Source: Rhodospirillales bacterium (GTDB lineage: Bacteria > Pseudomonadota > Alphaproteobacteria > Rhodospirillales > 2-02-FULL-58-16). From it: 7,639 bases of DNA. The translations under genes and the position numbers were made by a program. Below the pieces are notes generated by a model. That model was not told where the DNA came from, made no database searches, and worked only from the letters and a program-made list of their open reading frames with translations. The stretch covers positions 1-7,639 of the forward strand of contig JAJFIG010000396.1 of assembly GCA_021775195.1 (NCBI GenBank), read 5' to 3'. How positions within the stretch are numbered: position 1 is the first letter of the stretch; every line of letters begins with the position of its first letter. Positions 1-5,831 of the stretch are shown piece after piece.

Positions 1-234
1 AAGGTGAACACCGTCGGGCTCGAGCGCCGCGGCGTGCCGACCAACCGCATCCGCCTCCTGCAGCGCGCCTTCAGACACATCTTTCGCAACCGTCACGCGA
101 CGATGCAGCTGGCCTTCGAAGCGCTCGACGACGACGGCTACCACTCTCCCGAGTTGCGCACGCTGCGCAACTTCCTCGAGGCAATGCGGCGCGGGAAGAA
201 CGGCCGCCAACGCCAGGTGAAAAATGGGGACTGA
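1..234 (+). CDS. LpxA-like acyl-ACP--UDP-N-acetylglucosamine O-acyltransferase, C-terminal fragment
   Basis: The reading frame is open from base 1 and ends at TGA 232-234, so the gene enters from the left and only about 77 C-terminal residues are visible. The fragment begins KVNTVGLERRG and continues with an arginine-rich helix (LLQRAFRHIFR), then ends in PELRTLRNFLEAMRRG. In my memory of the family, LpxA proteins have the same order: an N-x-x-GL-x-RRG strand-to-helix turn after the left-handed beta helix, a helical domain, and a final helix near a PE-x-x-x-x-x-x-F motif. LpxA puts the first hydroxyacyl chain on UDP-GlcNAc in lipid A synthesis, in the cytoplasm. The catalytic His lies in the missing part and cannot be checked. 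No lpxI or lpxB follows, as would be usual in the standard lpx operon, so a paralogue or a related nucleotide-sugar acyltransferase is possible. The GTG at 4-6 is an internal Val, not a start. Confidence 0.62.
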   Translation, partial: KVNTVGLERRGVPTNRIRLLQRAFRHIFRNRHATMQLAFEALDDDGYHSPELRTLRNFLEAMRRGKNGRQRQVKNGD

Positions 235-258
235 GCGTCCGGTGCGCACGGCCGTCGT

Positions 259-283
259 GGGGGGCGGGGCACCCCCGCCCCCC
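259..283. terminator. GC-rich hairpin between convergent genes, possible terminator
   Basis: An 11-bp perfect stem, GGGGGGCGGGG at 259-269 and CCCCGCCCCCC at 273-283, closes on a 3-base loop (CAC). It lies 24 bases after the stop of the LpxA-like gene and 30 bases beyond the stop of the convergent TRAP binding-protein gene, where a shared terminator would be expected. Neither side has a run of T, so it is not a textbook intrinsic terminator. It may instead slow polymerase or protect 3' ends. Confidence 0.4.
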
Positions 284-313
284 GGCCCCATATTATCCGC
301 TTGTCAAAGTCGC

Positions 314-1483
314 TTATACGTCGTGGACGTAGTAACGGCCCTGGGTGTTGGCGGCCTCGAGCATCACGTCAAAGTTCTTAATTGAACCCCCGAGCTTGAC
401 CTTCCACTCGTCCCACTCCTTGCGCTGTTGGCCGGCGGCCTCGGCCCACTGGGCGAGTTCGCCTTTGGTCGGGACGTAGAACTTGACCCCGGCCTTGGCC
501 ATCTCGGCCATGGCGAACGCGCGCGAGGCCGGCACCTGCGCCAGGTTCTGGGCAAAGGTCACCTCACTGGCGAAATCGATGCCTTCCTGAACGTCTTTGG
601 GCAGGCTTTCGAACCAGGCCAGGTTGCAGGAATAGACCTGGCTGTCTGGAACAGACCGGTTGAACGTGACCCAGGAAAGGATGTCCTTGAAGCCGAAGGC
701 ATAAAGGGCCTCGACCGCCGGGTCCAGGGCATCGGCGACGCCCTGCTTGATCGCCGTCGGAGTCTCGCCCCAGGCCACGGGCGTCGCGTTGGCGCCGAGC
801 AGGCGGTAGAATTGCTGCAGGATTTTCGATCCCGGTACCCGGAACTTGATCCCCTTCAAGTCGTCCGGGGTTTTGAACGGCTTGTCGTCCAGACCGCGGC
901 GCTTGGCCGCCGTGCGCGGATCGATGCAGAAGAAGAACAAGGGCTTGAACCCCTTGGCGTTGACACGGGAAACCACTTCCTTGTTCCAAACGTCAGAGGT
1001 CACCAAATTGACGAATCGCTGGTTCTCGCCACACCAGTAGGGGAGGTTGATGAGGTCGACGGCGGGTGCGAAGGGCGCGAAGTTGGAAAGCGAATGCTGG
1101 GCCGCCTGGATGGTGCCTGACTGAACCTTCTGCGCCAACTTGGTACCGACCCCCAACTGACCTCCGGGGCCGAGCTTCACGTAGACCTGGCCGTTGGTCA
1201 GGTTCTGGATGTTTTCCTTCAGGTTCAATTGCATGATCGGATAGGAGCGGGTGGTGCCGATGCGGTACGCGGTACCGATCGTCATCGTATGCTTGGCTCC
1301 TTTCTGGCGGTCCTTCTCTTCCTTCGCGGTTTGCGCCAGGGCCTCGCTGCTGCCGAGTGTACCCGCCGCGGCGGCAACCAGGGCGGTTGTTGCACCGAAC
1401 TTGGCGGTGGCGCTCAGGAACGTGCGGCGGTCGATGTCACCGATCAACTCGATCGACATTTTTTCCCTTGTCTTGGTTGTCAT
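314..1483 (-). CDS. TRAP transporter periplasmic solute-binding protein (DctP family), Tat-exported
   Basis: This 389-residue protein matches the DctP family that captures organic acids or similar anions in the periplasm and hands them to a DctQM-type sodium-driven permease. Residues 16-50 form a Tat signal: D-R-R-T-F-L with the twin arginines at 19-20, a hydrophobic Ala-rich core, and an ALA cleavage site near residue 50. The mature part shows DctP hallmarks: KLGPGGQLG near 103-111, DDLKGIKFRVPGS near 207-219 with Arg215 in the place of the family's carboxylate-binding arginine, and a following GANATPVAWGETPTAIKQG stretch. The ATG at 1483 has a strong GGGAGG site at 1489-1494, five bases away. 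An internal ATG at 1459 is also possible but would still keep the Tat motif. The gene starts 21 bases after the small membrane-protein gene ends, so the two are probably co-transcribed. No dctQ or dctM is in the window. The ligand cannot be told from sequence. Confidence 0.88.
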   Translation of the reverse strand: MTTKTREKMSIELIGDIDRRTFLSATAKFGATTALVAAAAGTLGSSEALAQTAKEEKDRQKGAKHTMTIGTAYRIGTTRSYPIMQLNLKENIQNLTNGQVYVKLGPGGQLGVGTKLAQKVQSGTIQAAQHSLSNFAPFAPAVDLINLPYWCGENQRFVNLVTSDVWNKEVVSRVNAKGFKPLFFFCIDPRTAAKRRGLDDKPFKTPDDLKGIKFRVPGSKILQQFYRLLGANATPVAWGETPTAIKQGVADALDPAVEALYAFGFKDILSWVTFNRSVPDSQVYSCNLAWFESLPKDVQEGIDFASEVTFAQNLAQVPASRAFAMAEMAKAGVKFYVPTKGELAQWAEAAGQQRKEWDEWKVKLGGSIKNFDVMLEAANTQGRYYVHDV

Positions 1484-1504
1484 GGTGTCCTCCCGATGGG
1501 TCCT

Positions 1505-1774
1505 CTATGGCTGGTTTTCCCCGGACGCAACCGTGCCGTCGCGGTCCAATTCCTCGACCAGACTTTCACGGCCGACAGCCGCCAGGATGAAAAACAGCGC
1601 GGTGAAAAGGAGGAGGAGATATTCGGCGACATCGCTCAACAGGAACGGGACCTGCCAACCAAAACTGATCTTGGCCTTGCCTAAAAGAACATTGACCCAG
1701 AACAGGATGAACAGCAGCCCGAATATCCAGAGGTTGATGCGCGCCGACTTCCGGAGTCGGTCTATTTCCGACAC
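1505..1774 (-). CDS. Small two-helix membrane protein of unknown function, upstream of TRAP binding protein
   Basis: With the GTG start at 1774 this is an 89-residue protein. It has a short charged N-terminus (SEIDRLRKSARI), a hydrophobic helix at about 14-31, a short loop (GKAKISFGWQVP), a second hydrophobic helix at about 45-67, and an acidic tail. Asp48 and Glu51 sit at the mouth of the second helix. I do not recognise a named family. It is far too short for DctQ, which has four helices. The frame is open further upstream to 1882, but the TTG there is better read as a -35 box, and the ATGs at 1840 and 1807 have no ribosome site. The GTG at 1774 has GGGGGAGG ten bases upstream. The gene lies 21 bases ahead of the TRAP binding-protein gene, so it may be an accessory or membrane partner of that system. 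That role is inferred from position alone. Confidence 0.7.
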   Translation of the reverse strand: MSEIDRLRKSARINLWIFGLLFILFWVNVLLGKAKISFGWQVPFLLSDVAEYLLLLFTALFFILAAVGRESLVEELDRDGTVASGENQP

Positions 1775-1784
1775 GGCGTGTGGA

Positions 1785-1792
1785 CCTCCCCC
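1785..1792 (-). promoter_or_regulatory. Ribosome binding site deciding the GTG start of the small membrane protein
   Basis: GGGGGAGG on the minus strand, ten bases before GTG 1774. The spacing is slightly long, but it is the only good match in front of any in-frame start. It argues against the upstream TTG and ATG candidates. Confidence 0.5.
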
Positions 1793-1823
1793 ACCTTTGA
1801 CGGCCATTAATTTCGGCCAATTG

Positions 1824-1842
1824 GAATGCCTGAGGTGCATTC
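1824..1842. promoter_or_regulatory. Inverted repeat GAATGC-N7-GCATTC, candidate operator
   Basis: Perfect 6-base arms (1824-1829 and 1837-1842) are separated by seven bases. The site lies upstream of the small membrane-protein gene and about 35 bases downstream of a perfect TTGACA box on the same strand, so a bound repressor would sit at or just after the predicted transcription start. The size fits a dimeric regulator. No regulator gene is adjacent, and 6-base arms can occur by chance. Confidence 0.35.
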
Positions 1843-1851
1843 TTGCGAAGG

Positions 1852-1882
1852 AGTTTAGTTGATGTTCCAGGGGGGATGTCAA
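1852..1882 (-). promoter_or_regulatory. Candidate sigma-70 promoter for the small membrane protein and TRAP binding-protein operon
   Basis: On the minus strand, a perfect -35 hexamer TTGACA lies at 1877-1882. The best -10 is TAAACT at 1852-1857 (4 of 6 matches, 19-base spacer). ACTAAA at 1854-1859 gives the ideal 17-base spacer but matches only 3 of 6. Transcription would begin near 1845, leaving a leader of about 70 bases before GTG 1774. The -10 weakness suggests dependence on an activator, or a chance -35. Confidence 0.35.
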
Positions 1883-2130
1883 TTGAAAGTGTTTGTTGCC
1901 AAGGCCAGGGCGATGGGTGAATTAGGAACGTAATCACGGAACGGCGGCGGCCTTGAATTCCAGAAACGAAGTCGCCACGTGGGATGTTTGGATTTGCCGG
2001 TTTCGCGGCCGCCCGGCGGTTCCGTCCGGTGTCACCGGGACTTGCCCGCCCTCGACCCTGGTGGCACCATGGCCGCTTCACCGTCCCGCGTTTCGCCGGC
2101 CAAAGCATTTCACCCGAGGATCGAATTGTC

Positions 2131-3327
2131 ATGTCGACCGTATCCGCTCGCCTCTCTCTCGGGTTCTCCTGTGCCGGCCATTCCTTCTCCCATCTGTTCC
2201 AGCCGATCTTTTATCTCACGGTTCTGACTCTGGAAAAGGACCTGGGGCTGAGCCACGGCGAGATCGTTGCCCTGATCGTCGGTGGCAATGTCCTTTACGG
2301 GGTGGCGGCTCCGGCCGCCGGATGGCTCGGCGACCGCTGGAGCGCGACCGGCATGATAGCCTTGTTCTTTGTTGGCACCGGTGCCGGCATGATGATGACC
2401 GGGTTCGCGGACTCGCCGTTGCTCATCGCCTTGTGGCTGGCGGTGACCGGTCTTTTCGCTTCCATCTACCATCCGGTGGGCATCGCCTGGTTGGTGCGCA
2501 ACGCCGAGAGCCGGGGAATGGCACTCGGTATCAACGGCGTGTTCGGCGGTCTTGGGCCGGCGGCGGCGACGCTGGCGGCGGGGGCGCTCATCGAATATGT
2601 CAGTTGGCGTGCCGCGTTCATTGTCCCCGGCGCGATGGTTCTCGCCACGGGCTTTCTGTTCCTCGCCCTGCTCGCCCGTGGCCTCATCGTCGAGACCAAG
2701 ATCGACCGCATACAGGATGCGCCGCGCTCGCGCCATGACAGGGTGCGGGCCTTCATGGTGCTCGCGGTGACCATGCTGGCGACGGGGCTCATTTATCAGG
2801 CGATCCAGCCGGCGATGCCGAAGATGATCTCGGAGCGGGCGGCAGAGCTCACCGGCGACGGTGTATTCGGCGTATCCATGCTGGTCGCCGTCGTCTATCT
2901 GGTCGCCGGCTTCATGCAGGTTGTGGGTGGACATCTGGCCGACCGGTATCCGTTGAAAACCGTCTATCTTGTCGCATTTGCCCTGCAGATACCGGTCCTC
3001 TTCCTGGTCGGCAGTCTCAGCGGCACGGCGCTGGCAGTGGCGCTACTGGTAATGATTTCCGTCAACGTCGCAGGAGTGCCGGCAGAAAGCATGCTGGTGG
3101 CGAGCTATGCTCCCAGCCGGTGGCGCAGCCTGGCCTTCGGGATCAAGTTCATCCTAGCTCTCGGTGTCGGCAGCCTCGGGGTCGTGCTCGAAGGAGTCAT
3201 CTACGATGCCACGGGCGGCTTTTACTGGCTGTTCGTGGTTCTGGCGGCCGTCGCCGCCGTGGCCCTTGCAGCCGGCACGCTGTTGCCGGGCGAGGGCAAG
3301 GAACCTGCACCCGCCGCCGCCGAATAG
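2131..3327 (+). CDS. Major facilitator superfamily transporter, Fsr (fosmidomycin resistance)-like
   Basis: A 398-residue integral membrane protein with about twelve hydrophobic helices, of normal MFS length. The N-terminal part reads HSFSHLFQPIFYLTV, then the MFS loop-2/3 motif A as G-W-L-G-D-R at 64-69. A second copy, GGHLADRYPLK, near residue 266-275 marks the start of the C-terminal half, as expected from internal duplication. The stretch SIYHPVGIAWL matches the FHP segment I remember from Fsr-type efflux proteins, followed by GINGVFGGLGP. Fsr exports fosmidomycin in E. coli. The substrate here is unknown. I chose ATG 2131, with GAGGA at 2116-2120, over the in-frame ATG at 1984, because the extra upstream residues look non-coding. 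The GST gene follows after 25 bases, which suggests a shared transcript and perhaps export of, or protection against, an electrophilic compound. Confidence 0.85.
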   Translation: MSTVSARLSLGFSCAGHSFSHLFQPIFYLTVLTLEKDLGLSHGEIVALIVGGNVLYGVAAPAAGWLGDRWSATGMIALFFVGTGAGMMMTGFADSPLLIALWLAVTGLFASIYHPVGIAWLVRNAESRGMALGINGVFGGLGPAAATLAAGALIEYVSWRAAFIVPGAMVLATGFLFLALLARGLIVETKIDRIQDAPRSRHDRVRAFMVLAVTMLATGLIYQAIQPAMPKMISERAAELTGDGVFGVSMLVAVVYLVAGFMQVVGGHLADRYPLKTVYLVAFALQIPVLFLVGSLSGTALAVALLVMISVNVAGVPAESMLVASYAPSRWRSLAFGIKFILALGVGSLGVVLEGVIYDATGGFYWLFVVLAAVAAVALAAGTLLPGEGKEPAPAAAE

Positions 3328-3352
3328 CCGGCGAGCGCGAAAAGGATAAGAG

Positions 3353-3967
3353 ATGCTGCGCCTGTACGATTTTGTCGACTCGGGAAACGGTTACAAGGTC
3401 CGCCTGATACTCAGCCAGTTGGGCCGGCGCTACGAGTATGTCGAGGTGGACATTCTCGCCGGCGAAAGCCGCACGCCGGAGTTCCTGGTGGTCAATCCCA
3501 ATGCGCGCATCCCGGTGATCGTCCTCGAGGATGGCCGTGTCCTCTCAGAATCCAACGCCATTCTCGCCTATCTGGCGGAGGACACCCCATACCTGCCCGG
3601 GGACGCATTCGCCCGGGCCCAGGTCCTTCAGTGGCTGTTCTTCGAGCAGTACAATCTGGAACCCAACATCGCGGTGGCCCGGTTCTGGCTCAAGCATGGG
3701 CTGGAGGAGGCCAACCGCGGGCGGTTGCCGGAGAAGTGGAAGGGCGGGTACGGAGCGCTGGAGGTGCTGGAACACCGGCTGCGCAGTCATCCCTTTCTTG
3801 TGGGCGATACGTACACCGTCGCCGACATCGGTCTTTACGCCTACACCCACGTTGCGGGCGAGGGCCGTTTCGAACTCGGACCCTATCCCGCGGTACGCGG
3901 ATGGATGGAGCGGGTCAGCGAACAGCCGGGCCACGTTTCCATCACCGACAACCCGGCGGCCCGGTAG
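3353..3967 (+). CDS. Glutathione S-transferase family protein
   Basis: A 204-residue cytosolic protein with the two-domain GST layout. The thioredoxin-like N-terminal domain spans about 1-77. LYDFVDSGNGYKVR carries Ser10 where bacterial GSTs keep a Ser or Cys near glutathione. The cis-proline is in ARIPVI (Pro54). The glutathione gamma-glutamyl binding pair is in LSESNAI (Glu66-Ser67). The helical C-terminal domain contains YTVADIGLY at 154-162, with the Thr155-x-x-Asp158 N-capping box conserved across GSTs. The family conjugates or transfers glutathione to electrophiles, or acts as a reductase or isomerase. The specific reaction cannot be read here. AAGGA seven bases before ATG 3353 supports the start. 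It is the second gene after the Fsr-like transporter, 25 bases downstream, and probably belongs to the same operon. Confidence 0.9.
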   Translation: MLRLYDFVDSGNGYKVRLILSQLGRRYEYVEVDILAGESRTPEFLVVNPNARIPVIVLEDGRVLSESNAILAYLAEDTPYLPGDAFARAQVLQWLFFEQYNLEPNIAVARFWLKHGLEEANRGRLPEKWKGGYGALEVLEHRLRSHPFLVGDTYTVADIGLYAYTHVAGEGRFELGPYPAVRGWMERVSEQPGHVSITDNPAAR

Positions 3968-3976
3968 TCGCCGGGC
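3959..3976. terminator. Weak hairpin over the GST stop codon, possible terminator
   Basis: GCCCGG at 3959-3964 pairs with CCGGGC at 3971-3976 around a 6-base loop containing the GST stop codon. Only TT follows on the plus strand. It sits in the 26-base gap between two convergent genes, where termination is expected, but the stem is short and the T-run is missing. Confidence 0.25.
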
Positions 3977-3993
3977 TTAGTGGATGGTGGCCG

Positions 3994-5319
3994 CTACAAA
4001 CCCGCCAGACTCTGCTCCAGATCAAAGATGATGTCGTCGATATTCTCCAGGCCGATGGAGAGACGGACCACATCGGGGCCGGCGCCGGCGTTGACCTGTT
4101 GTTCCTCGGTGAGCTGGCGATGGGTGGTCGATGCCGGGTGGATGATCAGGGACCGGGTATCGCCGACGTTGGCCAGGTGGGACAGAAGATTGACCGATTC
4201 GACGAGCTTGACGCCGGCGTCGAATCCACCCTTGAGGCCGAAGGTGAATACCGAGCCAGCGCCCTTGGGTAGGTATTTCCTGGCAAGGTCGTAATAAGGG
4301 TTCGACTTGAGCCCGGCGTAGGAGACCCAGGCGACCTTGGGATGGCGGTCGAGAAATTCGGCGACCGCTTGGGCGTTGGCGACGTGGCGTTCCATGCGCA
4401 GGTGCAGGGTCTCGAGACCGGTGAGGGTGAAAAAGGCGTTGACGGGCGCCATGGCGGGACCGAAGTCGCGCAAGGCCACGGCGCGGGCCTTGGTGGCGAA
4501 GCCGAAATCGCCGAAGGTCTCGTGAAAGGTCAGGCCGTGATAGGCCGGTTCCGGCTCGGTCATGGACGGGAACTTGTCGTTCTGGCCCCAATCGAACTGC
4601 CCCGATTCGACCAGTGCCCCGCCCATGGCGGTACCGTGTCCCGACAGGAACTTGGTGGTCGAGTGGAGGATGATGTCGGCACCCCAATCGAAGGGCCGGC
4701 ACAGGTACGGTGTTGCCATGGTGTTGTCGACGATTACCGGGATGCCGGCTTCGCGGGCGATGTCGATCACCGGTTCCAGGTCGACGATCACGCCGCCGGG
4801 ATTGGCTAGGACCTCGAGGAAGATGGCCTTGCACTTGGGCGTCAGGGCGCGGCGGAAATTCTCGGGGTCGGCGGGATCGACGAAATGACAGGTCCAGCCC
4901 AGGCGCTTGAAGCTGAGACCGAACTGGGTGATGGAGCCGCCATAGAGGTTGCGCGAGGCGATGAACTCGTCGCCCGGTTCGAGCAGAGTGAAGAAGGTCA
5001 GGAACTGGGCCGCGTGGCCCGACGCCGCGCAAACCCCGGCGCGTCCACCTTCGAGGTTGGCGATGCGCTCCTCGAGAACGGCGACGGTGGGATTGCCGAT
5101 CCGCGTATAGATGAAGCCGAAGGTCTGCAGATTGAACAGGTCGGCGGCGTGGTCGACGTCGTCGAAAACATAGGACGTGGTCTGGTAGATGGGGGTGTTG
5201 CGGGCACCGGTCACGGGGTCGGGGCGGGCGCCGGCATGGATGGTCCGGGTCTCGAAGCCGTATTCGTGAGGGCCGGCGGTGTCTTCCGGGTCGTTCCCGG
5301 TCTCGTGGTCGTCGTTCAT
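3994..5319 (-). CDS. metY: O-acetylhomoserine aminocarboxypropyltransferase (sulfhydrylase), MetY-like PLP enzyme
   Basis: A 441-residue member of the Cys/Met-metabolism PLP family, of the length typical of MetY (longer than cystathionine synthases at about 380-400). It makes homocysteine from O-acetylhomoserine and sulfide in the cytoplasm. YTRIGNPT (Tyr71, Arg73) holds the PLP phosphate contacts from the neighbouring subunit. ASGHAAQ follows near 99-105, then VDNTMATPYL with Asp198 for the pyridine nitrogen. HSTTKFLSGHG carries the Schiff-base Lys223. The final third has the NVGDTRSLIIHPASTTH segment characteristic of this group. The start ATG at 5319 overlaps the stop of the CoA-binding gene as ATGA. 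The nearest ribosome site, AAGGA, is 13 bases away, so translation probably depends on coupling to the upstream gene. A methanethiol-using (direct methionine) or O-succinylhomoserine enzyme is a possible alternative. Confidence 0.92.
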   Translation of the reverse strand: MNDDHETGNDPEDTAGPHEYGFETRTIHAGARPDPVTGARNTPIYQTTSYVFDDVDHAADLFNLQTFGFIYTRIGNPTVAVLEERIANLEGGRAGVCAASGHAAQFLTFFTLLEPGDEFIASRNLYGGSITQFGLSFKRLGWTCHFVDPADPENFRRALTPKCKAIFLEVLANPGGVIVDLEPVIDIAREAGIPVIVDNTMATPYLCRPFDWGADIILHSTTKFLSGHGTAMGGALVESGQFDWGQNDKFPSMTEPEPAYHGLTFHETFGDFGFATKARAVALRDFGPAMAPVNAFFTLTGLETLHLRMERHVANAQAVAEFLDRHPKVAWVSYAGLKSNPYYDLARKYLPKGAGSVFTFGLKGGFDAGVKLVESVNLLSHLANVGDTRSLIIHPASTTHRQLTEEQQVNAGAGPDVVRLSIGLENIDDIIFDLEQSLAGL

Positions 5320-5831
5320 GGGCTCAGCTTTGTCCTTTTCGAGGAAATGATATCGGAATTGACGCCGCCCCAGCTCAGCTCGCCGAAGAGGCGGGCATAT
5401 TCGATCTTGGGGCAGCGGTTCATGATCACGGTCAGGCCGGCGGCCTCGGCCTTTCGGGCGGCCTCGTCGTTGCGCACACCGAGCTGCATCCAGATCACCC
5501 GGATGCCTTTGTCGGCGGCGAGGGTAATGACCTCGTCGGTGATCGGGCCGGCGGCTTCGGAATTGCGGAATATGTCGACCATGTCGATGGTGCCGGGAAT
5601 GTCGCCCAGATTGGCGTAAACCGTCTCGCCCAGGATCGTCTTACCCGCGTGGCCGGGGTTGACGGGGATCACCCGGAACCCTTTGCCCATAAGGTATTTC
5701 ATGGCGAAGCTGGAGGGGCGAACCCATTTTGGGGAGGCGCCGACCATGGCGACGGTCTTTACGTCGCGCAGGATCCGGCGCAGCAGATCATCATCGTAAG
5801 GAATTTTCCCGCCGTGGTCGCCGGCGGTCAT
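5316..5831 (-). CDS. CoA-binding Rossmann-fold protein (YccU / CoA_binding_2 family)
   Basis: A 171-residue soluble protein that resembles the CoA-binding domain of succinyl-CoA synthetase alpha and its stand-alone YccU relatives. The nucleotide-binding loop is VAMVGASPK near 27-35, followed by a helix and the strand RVIPVNPG. Further on come IDMVDIFRNSE, IWMQLGVRN and MNRCPKIEY, whose cysteine is, as I recall, well conserved in this family. The ligand is probably CoA or an acyl-CoA, and no enzymatic activity is established for the family. I chose ATG 5831 over an upstream in-frame GTG at 5843, because GGAAGG at 5836-5841 is four bases before the ATG, and the ATG overlaps the stop of the crotonase gene as ATGA. 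The gene's own stop overlaps metY the same way, so it sits in the middle of a tightly coupled three-gene unit. Confidence 0.88.
   Translation of the reverse strand: MTAGDHGGKIPYDDDLLRRILRDVKTVAMVGASPKWVRPSSFAMKYLMGKGFRVIPVNPGHAGKTILGETVYANLGDIPGTIDMVDIFRNSEAAGPITDEVITLAADKGIRVIWMQLGVRNDEAARKAEAAGLTVIMNRCPKIEYARLFGELSWGGVNSDIISSKRTKLSP

Larger units (their letters stand above)
1775..2130. other. Gene-free divergent control region between the TRAP operon and the MFS/GST operon
   Basis: These 356 bases separate the divergent starts at 1774 (minus) and 2131 (plus). The left part holds the candidate promoter and inverted repeat described separately, and is the AT-richest part of the interval. A CCACGTGG palindrome lies at 1975-1982. 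I see no convincing promoter for the plus-strand operon. TTGAAA at 1883-1888 and TTGCCA at 1896-1901 lack a good partner -10. A plus-strand frame is open from 1984 into the transporter, but its extra 49 residues are Arg/Pro-rich with no membrane character and are probably not translated. I see no RNA gene or riboswitch here. Confidence 0.6.

Noticed and set aside
428..1120. 230-codon plus-strand open frame opposite the TRAP binding-protein gene
   Set aside because: Antisense shadow of a clear DctP gene, with no motif and biased composition.
1984..2130. Upstream extension of the MFS protein from ATG 1984
   Set aside because: The 49 additional residues are Arg/Pro-rich and unlike a transporter N-terminus. 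The ATG at 2131 has its own ribosome site and begins a typical first helix.
2110..2934. 274-codon minus-strand open frame opposite the MFS transporter
   Set aside because: Hydrophilic, compositionally biased antisense of a membrane protein gene, with no family match.
4022..5032. 336-codon minus-strand open frame inside the metY gene
   Set aside because: Arg/Pro/His-rich shadow in another frame of metY. The real frame has all the PLP-binding residues.
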